Of a stretch of 64,000 nt of DNA, positions 25,279 through 33,294 are shown in pieces. The first letter of the stretch is position 1, and each line of letters opens with the position of its first letter. This DNA is from an uncultured bacterium (GTDB lineage: Bacteria; Cyanobacteriota; Vampirovibrionia; Gastranaerophilales; Gastranaerophilaceae). Position numbers and translations under genes: made by a program. The notes below the pieces were generated by a model. The model saw nothing but the letters and a program-made list of their open reading frames with translations. It had not been told where the DNA came from and ran no database searches. Location of the stretch: NCBI GenBank assembly GCA_949296425.1, contig CASFPN010000016.1, positions 1 through 64,000 on the forward strand, in the 5' to 3' direction.

Positions 25279-27482
25279 GAGTTACCTACATTTATTGCTT
25301 TTAAAAATTGTTCCGCATTTTTTATAAGAGTCTTGCATTGACATTCATTTACAATATTTCTAATAATATCTGTGTTGTAAACTTTATTTTTTAGTGATGG
25401 TAATTTATCATTTTCATTTTGACTCAAAACAATTATTGCTATATATTTTAATAAAGCAGTTTTTCTTTCATTTTCTATTTTATCTAAATACATAATCAAT
25501 TTATTACAATGTTCATTATTTTCAAGGTATAAAGCAATTTTCTGCTGTAATATGTTAATATCTTGAATATTCAATAGAATTTTATTCAATATCTCTATTG
25601 AGTGTGCAGATTTGCGAATATCACAATTAATAAGATAATTTGCAAAAAATAATAATGCATACTTATCACTATCATTTATCACCTTTTGTATAAAATCTAA
25701 TTCACAATCTAAAAGTTGTTCATTGTTTTCAAATATCATACTTAAACCAAAATTGTCAAACATAGCATATTTTTCATTACTTAAACCAAATTTTCTAGAA
25801 TAACCCTCTCCATAAAACCTAGTATTTAATAATGATAATATTTTTGAACAATTATCAAAATTGTTTGTTTCCTTAAAATAATTATAAGAATATTTTAGAA
25901 TTCCTTCTAATAGAGAATCTTTGTTTATAATTAAATCATTGACAAGGTTATATAATAATGTATATTCATAATCCTTATTATCTAAACACTTTTTTATTAT
26001 GAATTTTGAAATACAATAATCACGAAGTTCATCAAATACAAAATAAAAAACTTCTTCTTCTGTTTCTGGCAATGTCCCTTCATATTTTTTTATAGTTCTG
26101 CTAATTAATAAGTTTTCATCAGCAAATTTTTTGAAGGTCATAAATTCTTCATCACTAATGCTCAAATCATTTATTGAAATCTCATCAAACTTTCTTTTTT
26201 CAAGCATTTTTTCTACTAATTTATTTATAAATAATTCGGGGTTGCTAACATTATTTTTTAACGATTTAATATATTCTGCATAAATTTTATATTTATTTAA
26301 AGATATTATTTTTTCGTCAGAATTTCTATACACTTCAAAGAATATTCTCATTAATAAAAGAGAATGAATTAGGTAAGAAAACACTTCTTTGCTGATTTCA
26401 CCCTTAAAACAAAATTCTTTTTTATAATTATTAAAAAGTCTAGTCTTTATTCTTTTAGGATAATGCAGTTGATTTATTTCATATGTTAATATATATTCAT
26501 TTTGATTTTTAAATAATTTATTATATCTATCTTCAAAATACTCAGAACGACACGACAAAAGCAATTTAATATTACTGTATTTTTTTATGAAATCAATAAA
26601 ATCATTCATTGTTGTATAAAAAATTTCAGTGTCATTTTCATTGATTGCATCTATTACAATATACAAGTTTTCTCTTTTTAATTTTAAAATTGTATTTAAA
26701 ATTAAAAAGAGATTATATGAAAACTTAATTTTTAAAAATTCATTAACTTGTAATTGATTGAAAATATATTCTTTTACATTTTTATTGATATCTCTTGAGT
26801 TGATAAATATACAAGGATTCTTTAATTTTATAATGTGTTGTACCGTATTACATAGTATGTTAGTTTTCCCATTACCGGCAGAACCTTTGATTAATATACA
26901 ATTTGATTGCATTGCTTTTAAAAAGTTATTAATCAGCTCAAATTTTATACTATAACTATAGCCAGCATTATAAAATCTTTCATAGGTTTTATCATCTTTT
27001 TTGCAAAAAACATCTTCATTAAACTTCCTATCTTTTACTATGCAAAAACTTGAATATATTTTAGATGTAATACTTTTTAAATCTAAAAAAGTAGCAATGT
27101 AAGGATTTATATAAAATTTAATCTTTCTATTTATAATATTATCTTTAAAAATTTTACCATCTGGATTATCAAATAAAGAATTGTATATAGAAACTATTTT
27201 ATATTTCCATTTAGCACCATAAATAAAGTATCGTAAAATTTCTTTTGTATCACCTAATTCAATATATATTTTTTCTAAATATTTTTTATTACTTTTAAAA
27301 AAATCTATTTGTTTTTGAGCAAGCATATTTTGTCTCTTTTCAAATGAAAAAAGTATATTTATGATTAAAAGTATTATTAGTAATAGAATTATAAAATCAC
27401 AAACATTTGCAAATGATGAATACTCATTTAAAATTATTTTTATTTTTAACAGTATAGCATTCCAACATTGATAAAAAACCAT
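25275..27482 (-). CDS. Membrane-anchored NACHT/STAND-like P-loop NTPase
   Basis: 735 aa. One N-terminal transmembrane helix lies at about 29-46 (DFIILLLIILLIINILF), then a linker. The ATPase core has Walker A GSAGNGKT at 200-207, Walker B LYIVIDAINEN at 273-283 and the NACHT-type sensor LLLSCRSEYF at about 308-317. Residues 330-480 look like winged-helix/arm modules and the remainder like helical repeats. In bacteria such NTPases are often phage sensors that oligomerise. Here the usual effector domain is missing at the N-terminus (just a membrane anchor), so the output may lie in the three overlapping downstream genes. Confidence 0.85.
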   Translation of the reverse strand: MVFYQCWNAILLKIKIILNEYSSFANVCDFIILLLIILLIINILFSFEKRQNMLAQKQIDFFKSNKKYLEKIYIELGDTKEILRYFIYGAKWKYKIVSIYNSLFDNPDGKIFKDNIINRKIKFYINPYIATFLDLKSITSKIYSSFCIVKDRKFNEDVFCKKDDKTYERFYNAGYSYSIKFELINNFLKAMQSNCILIKGSAGNGKTNILCNTVQHIIKLKNPCIFINSRDINKNVKEYIFNQLQVNEFLKIKFSYNLFLILNTILKLKRENLYIVIDAINENDTEIFYTTMNDFIDFIKKYSNIKLLLSCRSEYFEDRYNKLFKNQNEYILTYEINQLHYPKRIKTRLFNNYKKEFCFKGEISKEVFSYLIHSLLLMRIFFEVYRNSDEKIISLNKYKIYAEYIKSLKNNVSNPELFINKLVEKMLEKRKFDEISINDLSISDEEFMTFKKFADENLLISRTIKKYEGTLPETEEEVFYFVFDELRDYCISKFIIKKCLDNKDYEYTLLYNLVNDLIINKDSLLEGILKYSYNYFKETNNFDNCSKILSLLNTRFYGEGYSRKFGLSNEKYAMFDNFGLSMIFENNEQLLDCELDFIQKVINDSDKYALLFFANYLINCDIRKSAHSIEILNKILLNIQDINILQQKIALYLENNEHCNKLIMYLDKIENERKTALLKYIAIIVLSQNENDKLPSLKNKVYNTDIIRNIVNECQCKTLIKNAEQFLKAINVGNS

Positions 27483-27604
27483 GAATAAATACTACCACAA
27501 AATAATAGAATAGGTAGCCAATCTACAAATTTTTGCAACAAATTTACTTCTATTGCTTAAATTCATTTTCTTCTACGACATAATAATTAAAAAAGGAGGA
27601 AGTA

Positions 27605-27835
27605 ATGGAAGAAGGAAATATAGACGAAGATAGAGAAGAAGTATTGCAAGACAAGCTAAATAATATAGGGCACCTATTACTAGAGGCAAAATGCTTGGCT
27701 AGGCTTAGTGCGTTAGCTTCTGATTCTTGTGTGATAGATGAAGAATTACAATTACGAGATAATATTGATTATTATTTTATCTTGCGCAAAATTGTTAATA
27801 TAATCAATGAAATTGAGAATATTTTAAACAATTAG
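27605..27835 (+). CDS. Small acidic helical protein
   Basis: 76 aa (MEEGNIDEDREEVLQDKLNN), predicted as two or three amphipathic helices, no membrane segment. It has an excellent RBS (AAAGGAGGAAGTA before ATG). It lies alone between the NTPase operon and abiH, both on the other strand. Its size and charge resemble small antitoxin or regulatory proteins, but I have no motif to support that. Confidence 0.5.
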   Translation: MEEGNIDEDREEVLQDKLNNIGHLLLEAKCLARLSALASDSCVIDEELQLRDNIDYYFILRKIVNIINEIENILNN

Positions 27836-27852
27836 TTATGGCGTCCTAAAAT

Positions 27853-29001
27853 TTATTCATTTATATCTTTAGGGATTAAAATACCCTTTTCTTTATCATG
27901 TTGGTATATAAATCTGACTCTTGCCATTACTTCTTCTTCACCTATTATTTCATTAATTTTATTTATTAACCTTGTTTGGGCTTCTTCATTATGATAATAA
28001 ATATTGATTATAGAATTTTTGTTAGCATTAAGAACATGTGCTAAAATTTTATGGTCTGTTTCATCAAGCGAATGTCCAATAATATGAAAAACTGGTTTTA
28101 TCTTTTTTCTTTTATCCGTAGGATTCAGTTTTTGTAATAAATCTTGATATTTATTTATATTGCTGTATTTATGACGTTGGTTATGTTTCTTAAAAATATT
28201 AAATTCATGAGGAATGTTTAAAGTAGGATTCTCTTTGTATTCATTTTCAAAACTATGAGTTCCTAATACTAAGTCACAATTTTCACATTGACCAACTTTT
28301 CCATGTACATAAATTGGTTCAAATTTTTCAATATTGCAATAAGTATTAAATTTTTGTTTGTATAATCTTTCACAAGTATCTGTATAATTAAAACTTAATA
28401 AATAAACATCTTTGTTATTAGGTTCAACACCTATTGTTTTAAGAGATAATTTATAAGGTGATTCACAATTTATATTTGCTAAAACTTCATTAAGTAAATA
28501 TTCTTCAAATAACTTTGAAAAATCCCTTAATTGGTCGTACATAAAATTTATAAAACCGGCAGAATTAGCAATATATACACTATAAGTTAAGTTATTATGA
28601 GGCTGTAATCGAATATATGCTTTTTCATTCGTGGAGTAAGTTCCATAAGAATCTTGCATATGATTAGTAATGTTATCAAATATAAAAACATTATTATTAA
28701 AATCAATGGTAAAAATCTGTGGATTTATATTGAGTTGGTTAATATTTGTTAGAATACTTAGATTTTTAACTATTTTAATAACTCTAAAAATTTCTTTTTC
28801 TACATCAATCCAAGTATCACCCATATTTCTTTGAACATTTATAAAATGCTTTATCCATAAATTCTGATAGTAAGGGTCTGATGGAACATATGTAAATCTC
28901 GGTTTATAAAGTTTTTCATAACAATAATTTAAAAAATCCCTATATGATGTTTTTAAACCATGTGCTAAATCAAAACCATTCCCAACTATCAAAATATCCA
29001 T
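27853..29001 (-). CDS. abiH: AbiH-family phage abortive-infection protein
   Basis: 382 aa. It starts with the family hallmark ILIVGNGFDLAHGLKTSYRDFLNYC, a Rossmann-like nucleotide-binding turn. Later conserved pieces are LLSFNYTDTCERLY, the YVHGKVGQC segment and FHIIGHSLDETDHKIL. AbiH was first described in Lactococcus as a single-gene abortive-infection system; the mechanism is not established. It stands between the NTPase operon and an XRE regulator as cargo of the integrated element. Confidence 0.9.
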   Translation of the reverse strand: MDILIVGNGFDLAHGLKTSYRDFLNYCYEKLYKPRFTYVPSDPYYQNLWIKHFINVQRNMGDTWIDVEKEIFRVIKIVKNLSILTNINQLNINPQIFTIDFNNNVFIFDNITNHMQDSYGTYSTNEKAYIRLQPHNNLTYSVYIANSAGFINFMYDQLRDFSKLFEEYLLNEVLANINCESPYKLSLKTIGVEPNNKDVYLLSFNYTDTCERLYKQKFNTYCNIEKFEPIYVHGKVGQCENCDLVLGTHSFENEYKENPTLNIPHEFNIFKKHNQRHKYSNINKYQDLLQKLNPTDKRKKIKPVFHIIGHSLDETDHKILAHVLNANKNSIINIYYHNEEAQTRLINKINEIIGEEEVMARVRFIYQHDKEKGILIPKDINE

Positions 29002-29127
29002 ATCTTAATAATAGCATAAAATAATTAGTTACTGCGTCTCTATTGAATCCATAAAACAGCTAGTTATACGCATATAAACATAAGAAAGCAAATTTATTTT
29101 TTGCCAAAACAATGCGTTATTTTTACC

Positions 29128-29346
29128 TTAAAGCTCCTCAAAGAGATTAGAAGGTTTAATTCCTAAGGCTCTTGCGATTTTAAATACATTTTCAACTGTT
29201 GTATTTCTTTCACCTCGTTCAATCATTCCGATAAAATTAGGCGACATATCCAGAATTTCAGCAAGTTCAAGCTGGGTTAATTCTTTATCAAGCCTTAGAA
29301 ATTTTAATCTCTTGCCAAACTTTTGTAAATCTTTTTTACTCATATT
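29128..29346 (-). CDS. XRE-family HTH regulator
   Basis: 72 aa from the ATG at 29346 (MSKKDLQKFGKRLKFLRLDK); an in-frame ATG at 29373 is less likely. A single Cro/CI-type HTH fills the chain (LTQLELAEILDMSPNFIGMIERGERN). It is divergent from the secreted PDZ gene at 29465, so it may control that promoter, its own, or element maintenance functions. Confidence 0.85.
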   Translation of the reverse strand, partial: NMSKKDLQKFGKRLKFLRLDKELTQLELAEILDMSPNFIGMIERGERNTTVENVFKIARALGIKPSNLFEEL

Positions 29347-29464
29347 GCAATTTTCGTGGTAATATAAAATCAATGGAACAAACCGACCGTGCGCTTATAT
29401 GTGTTAACCTTTTGTATATCAAGACTTTAAAGACTAATACTATGCGTGGTTAAGAAAGGTAAAT

Positions 29465-30211
29465 ATGAGAAAGGCATTAATTTTTCTTGTTTTAATGGTT
29501 GTAATTTCGCAAAGTTTTGTCTTTGCACAAACTTCTATTTGCGGTATAGGTGCAAATCTTGTAAAAGACCCGTATAATAAAAAAGTTTTTGTTTTGAAAA
29601 CATTTCCAAATTCTATGGCCTTAAAGTATGGATTACCCGAAGGTGCTGAAATAATTTCTGTAAATGACCGGAAAGTTAAAAAACTTGATATTAATCAAGT
29701 TACAAATTTAATTCGCGGTGAAGAAGGTACAAAAGTAAAGCTAGTAATTAAGTACAACAAAGAAGAAAGTACAATAGAAATTCCTCGGGCAAAATTCGTG
29801 CTGCCGGAAAAAGTCCAGAATAAGTTTGAAATTCATTGGAAACAAATTGCCCCGGTAAATGCAAGAATTGAACCTATACCGCAAAATATGATTAATAATA
29901 TGAGTAAAAAGTGGTATGCGGAAGTTGTGCCTTTTACAAATTATTGGCTTGCAAGAAAAGCGGAATTTAAAAATAGTTATGATGTTTGTATGTCATATCC
30001 TGCTTCTGAGCAAAATGCTTGTCTTATAAATTTAACCAATAGAGAAATTAATAAAACCGCACAGGATAGGCAGCTTGAAGTACAAGAAAATATGTTAAGA
30101 CAGCAGGCAATACAAAATTCAATAAATGCAGTAAATCAAATACAAATGAATAACAATCTTTACAATATAAATAATAATTTAAGAAATATCAATAACAAAC
30201 TATTATATTAA
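29465..30211 (+). CDS. Exported PDZ-domain protein
   Basis: 248 aa. Signal peptide MRKALIFLVLMVVISQSFVFA, then a PDZ domain at about 25-105 (GIGANLV, KTFPNSMALKYGLPEGAEIISVNDRKV, LIRGEEGTKVKLVI). The C-terminal part has a Cys pair (YDVCMS, NACLINL) and ends in an Asn/Ile/Gln-rich coil (NNLYNINNNLRNINNKLL). No protease domain, so it is probably a periplasmic adaptor. It leads a three-gene plus-strand run of exported or membrane proteins in the element. Confidence 0.8.
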   Translation: MRKALIFLVLMVVISQSFVFAQTSICGIGANLVKDPYNKKVFVLKTFPNSMALKYGLPEGAEIISVNDRKVKKLDINQVTNLIRGEEGTKVKLVIKYNKEESTIEIPRAKFVLPEKVQNKFEIHWKQIAPVNARIEPIPQNMINNMSKKWYAEVVPFTNYWLARKAEFKNSYDVCMSYPASEQNACLINLTNREINKTAQDRQLEVQENMLRQQAIQNSINAVNQIQMNNNLYNINNNLRNINNKLLY

Positions 30212-30226
30212 CATAAAAGGTACAAT

Positions 30227-30439
30227 ATGAAAGAATATCTAAAAAATAATGCTTTATTGATTTTAATAACAATTATATTATTTTGCAATTTGACAGTAGA
30301 AATTGCACAATTTTTTATATTAAACGATATTAAAAACAGAACCGGTGTTCCAAATCGATTTGAATTTCTATTAGAAGATATTCGTAATTTCAATAAATCT
30401 ATACTGTGGGATTTGCAATATCTTAATAAAAAAATATAA
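30227..30439 (+). CDS. Small membrane-anchored protein
   Basis: 70 aa with one N-terminal transmembrane helix (about 8-30, NALLILITIILFCNLTVEIA) and a short soluble tail. It begins 16 nt after the PDZ gene behind AAAAGG, so it is the second gene of that operon. Family unknown. Confidence 0.6.
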   Translation: MKEYLKNNALLILITIILFCNLTVEIAQFFILNDIKNRTGVPNRFEFLLEDIRNFNKSILWDLQYLNKKI

Positions 30440-30448
30440 GAGTTTATT

Positions 30449-30745
30449 ATGAATAAATTTTTAAAATTAATCTTCGGATTTTTGATAATTTGTATGACTT
30501 CATCAATTTGTTTGGCAGACGCCAATATTTCAGAAATTATCACTTATCCAGAACTAAAAGTTTTTGAAAAATCAAAATATGATGAAATATATAGCAAGTT
30601 TAGTTATCAGGAAATTGTCAGCATTTCTATAAACAATTTTGATGTGAGGAATCAAAAAGCAGAATTAACTATTAATCTTAGAATCTGTGCTGATGATGGC
30701 GGATGTATTGTTATCCCTTTAACCTTTCCTTGTATTATGAAATAA
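30449..30745 (+). CDS. Small exported protein
   Basis: 98 aa. Signal peptide MNKFLKLIFGFLIICMTSSICLA, followed by a compact domain of likely beta type (VSISINNFDV, AELTINLRICADDGGCIVIPL, FPCIM) with three Cys. Third gene of the PDZ operon, 10 nt after the previous gene. Unrecognised. Confidence 0.6.
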   Translation: MNKFLKLIFGFLIICMTSSICLADANISEIITYPELKVFEKSKYDEIYSKFSYQEIVSISINNFDVRNQKAELTINLRICADDGGCIVIPLTFPCIMK

Positions 30746-31048
30746 CTTATGAATCAAAATTTTTATCACATTATATATCGGCGTCCCTCGATTTCCTATG
30801 CAAATAGAGAAGGATACCGATTTTTTACAGCAATTATAATCTTAGCTTAGCTTGATTACAGTTATCTTTATTCAAAAAAAATTACAAAGTTACAAAAATT
30901 ACGCTGTTTTATAAATAACTTTTATAATTTTTATAATTTTATAATTTTATTTTTCGATTTTTAATTTTTAACGTAATTTTCGTAATTTTGTAATTTTAAT
31001 GGCATTTTAAATTTCTTATGCTATAATTTATTTGCGAAAGGGCTGTGC
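30746..31048. other. AT-rich intergenic region with long inverted repeat, candidate replication origin
   Basis: No gene. Two 25-bp arms (30879-30903 and 30972-30996) are inverted copies with two mismatches. Each is built of GTAATTTT/AAAATTAC units and they flank a tract of TTATAATTT repeats. This looks like iterons around an unwinding element, just upstream of the element's replication-type genes. Confidence 0.5.
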
Positions 31049-32164
31049 ATGAAGAATTTTAAACTCATTTCTATTGATTCAGGTTTTGATGACGATTTTA
31101 AAAATTCAACTTATAAACAAGAGTTGCAAAATTTGTATTTATTGTTAGAGAAGTATAAATCTGCTGAACAATCCATTGGAAATATCCAAATCAATGAACC
31201 TAACCTAGAGCTAATCAGAAACCTTGTTAACTCTATTGATAGTTTAAATGAACTTGAATTTATGATTGCCCTAAAACAAATTGAGAAATTAGAAAAACCT
31301 TACCCGATTACTATTAGTTATAGCCCTGATTTAAGCTCTCACTATAAAAAATATGCAAGAATAATTGCTGCTTTAAAAGGACATGAATATTTTAAAACAA
31401 CCGTAAAAATGCTTGAAAATAAGTTAAATGATGATTTAAATAAAGATAATACTACAAACTTCATTTCATACATAAATGGACTTTATACCCTATTAACATA
31501 TTTTAATTTTAACATTAATGACCTTTGGGAATTTTTAAAACATTACAGACAGGGTAAATATATCATAAATTTTGATAACCCCTTGAGCTATCTTAACTGG
31601 CATATTGAGCATGATTTGTTCAATGAACTAAAAGAAAAAGGCTGTGCAGAAAGATTCGTAAATATCGGTATTTTTGAATTTGAAACAGCAAAGAATCTAG
31701 GTACAATTCAATTAATTTTCAACTTGAAAATTACAGATAATAAATTTACAAAAAGCAATTATGATATAGGTTTTGAACCTGTCGAAATAAACTATAGGTA
31801 TATTAAAACCGAATGGTGCAAAAAATATGGAAATGATATTGTTGATGAGTTTTTCAGATTATCAAAACCGCATTCCTCAGCTAATTTAAAAAATATAATA
31901 CAATCTATATTAGAAAAGGATAGCAATAATTTTGAAGAAATGATTATTCTAATAAAAGAAATTATTTCTCTTTATAATAAAGAACAAGCTAGAGAAATTT
32001 ATAAAAATAAATGTAAATATAAACGTGACAATCATTCAAAAAGCTGCAGTAAAGAGTTTTTAACTTATAATAAACGAGCTCTATTTTGCTATGAATGTGC
32101 CCAAAATCCGGATATTAACAGGCAGACTGCAAGGCTGTTTAGAGAACGCAAAGCCAGGCTATAG
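31049..32164 (+). CDS. Unknown protein with Cys-rich basic C-terminus
   Basis: 371 aa, mostly helical, no family recognised. The C-terminal 60 residues hold a possible zinc site (KNKCKYKRD, KSCSKEF, LFCYECAQN) followed by a basic helix (RQTARLFRERKARL), suggesting nucleic-acid binding. It is the first gene downstream of the inverted-repeat region and precedes the primase- and helicase-like genes, so a replication-initiation or control role in the element is plausible but unproven. Confidence 0.55.
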   Translation: MKNFKLISIDSGFDDDFKNSTYKQELQNLYLLLEKYKSAEQSIGNIQINEPNLELIRNLVNSIDSLNELEFMIALKQIEKLEKPYPITISYSPDLSSHYKKYARIIAALKGHEYFKTTVKMLENKLNDDLNKDNTTNFISYINGLYTLLTYFNFNINDLWEFLKHYRQGKYIINFDNPLSYLNWHIEHDLFNELKEKGCAERFVNIGIFEFETAKNLGTIQLIFNLKITDNKFTKSNYDIGFEPVEINYRYIKTEWCKKYGNDIVDEFFRLSKPHSSANLKNIIQSILEKDSNNFEEMIILIKEIISLYNKEQAREIYKNKCKYKRDNHSKSCSKEFLTYNKRALFCYECAQNPDINRQTARLFRERKARL

Positions 32165-32406
32165 TTAATTTTATCAATTTTGTTTATAATTAAATATTAA
32201 GTTTTATTAAGTTAGCTAAAATCTGTGCTTTTATTAGTAATAAAGTTTACAGAAATTTATTATGTAAGTTTCATTATTTTTCAAAAGCTTTATTTCGTAT
32301 TTTAATAGCAGGTATTTATTTCTTTGTGACCGATTTGCCTTAAAACACTTGTTTTAAAAGTGCTTTATTGAGTTGAGGTTAAAATTTAAAAACGTTATAT
32401 TGAGAA

Positions 32407-32420
32407 TGTAAGCGCTTACA
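32407..32420. promoter_or_regulatory. Perfect palindrome TGTAAGCGCTTACA, operator-like
   Basis: A 14-bp perfect palindrome 38 bp upstream of the primase-like start. It matches the shape of LacI/CcpA-type operators (TGWAANCGNTNWCA). No LacI-family gene is in the window, so a host regulator or another dimeric repressor would have to read it. The RBS AAAGGAG follows at about 32447. Confidence 0.5.
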
Positions 32421-32457
32421 AGTTATACAAATTAAAACCCAGGAAAGGAGAAAAATC

Positions 32458-33294
32458 ATGGGTAAAACATTTAAAAGAGAACTTGTAGAATCAGAAGTAT
32501 TGGCTGTATTTGGTCAGCCAAAAGAAATTAAAAACGGCGAGATGATTTATCCTTGCCCATTCTGTAAAGCTGAAGGCGCAGATAGTGATAGTGACCATTT
32601 AAAAATCAACATAGGAAAAGGGTATATTACATGTTTTGCTAGCGGAGAACACACAAAAGAATTGAATAAACTCTATCAAGATTATGTGAATGCAAGAAAA
32701 AGAGTTTCTACTTCAAATATTGAGACAAATCCGGAACAAATGAAAGCATTGCAAAATGAGCTTAGTGAAACCCCTCAAGCATTAGATTTATTGAAAAATA
32801 TAGGTTATAGCGATTTTACAATAAAACAAAAAGGCTTAGGTTTATATAAGGGGGATTGGTTCACAATTCCTATGTATTCTGTGGATAACGAATTTATAGG
32901 TTATGAATTTAGATATGACCATAATTATAAGCATTCTCATAAAACTAAAGGTTATGCGGATGACCCTAAAAAAACTTTATGTTTAATTCATGGTTATAAA
33001 ACATCTAAAATCCTTTTAGTAATGGCAGGCTTTAAAGATGGACATTTAATGTTTCAATATTTGCAGGAAAATGAACTGCTTGATAATTATACAATCATTA
33101 CTGCCAGTAACGGCGAGCCTAATACATTGAAGGCATTATCACAAAATATAGATTATCTAAAGAAATTTAAAAAAATTGTTCTTTGTCTTGATAGAGATAA
33201 TACTGGCAGAGCAAGCACAAAAAAAATTGCACTGGAACTGGGCATTCCGGTTTATGAATTAACTTTGCCATTTATCGAAAATGAAAAAAAATAA
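32458..33294 (+). CDS. Primase-like protein: zinc finger plus degenerate TOPRIM
   Basis: 278 aa. An N-terminal zinc-binding module (YPCPFCKAEG, then YITCFASGEH) resembles DnaG/gp4-type CHC2 fingers. The C-terminal half has a TOPRIM fold: ILLVMAGFKDGHLM, TASNGEPNTL, and the acidic IVLCLDRDNTGR. The conserved TOPRIM Glu (normally EG before F-K-D) is Ala here, while DxD is kept. It probably serves element replication together with the overlapping helicase-like gene (14-nt overlap). Activity may rest on its partner. Confidence 0.75.
   Translation: MGKTFKRELVESEVLAVFGQPKEIKNGEMIYPCPFCKAEGADSDSDHLKINIGKGYITCFASGEHTKELNKLYQDYVNARKRVSTSNIETNPEQMKALQNELSETPQALDLLKNIGYSDFTIKQKGLGLYKGDWFTIPMYSVDNEFIGYEFRYDHNYKHSHKTKGYADDPKKTLCLIHGYKTSKILLVMAGFKDGHLMFQYLQENELLDNYTIITASNGEPNTLKALSQNIDYLKKFKKIVLCLDRDNTGRASTKKIALELGIPVYELTLPFIENEKK

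Noticed and set aside
30889-30998. CRISPR array
   Set aside because: The repeats are short AT units in both orientations without regular spacers, and no cas genes are present anywhere in the window.
32340-32365. Hairpin AAAACACTT/AAGTGCTTT as terminator
   Set aside because: It has a mismatch and no T-run in the useful direction; too weak to list.
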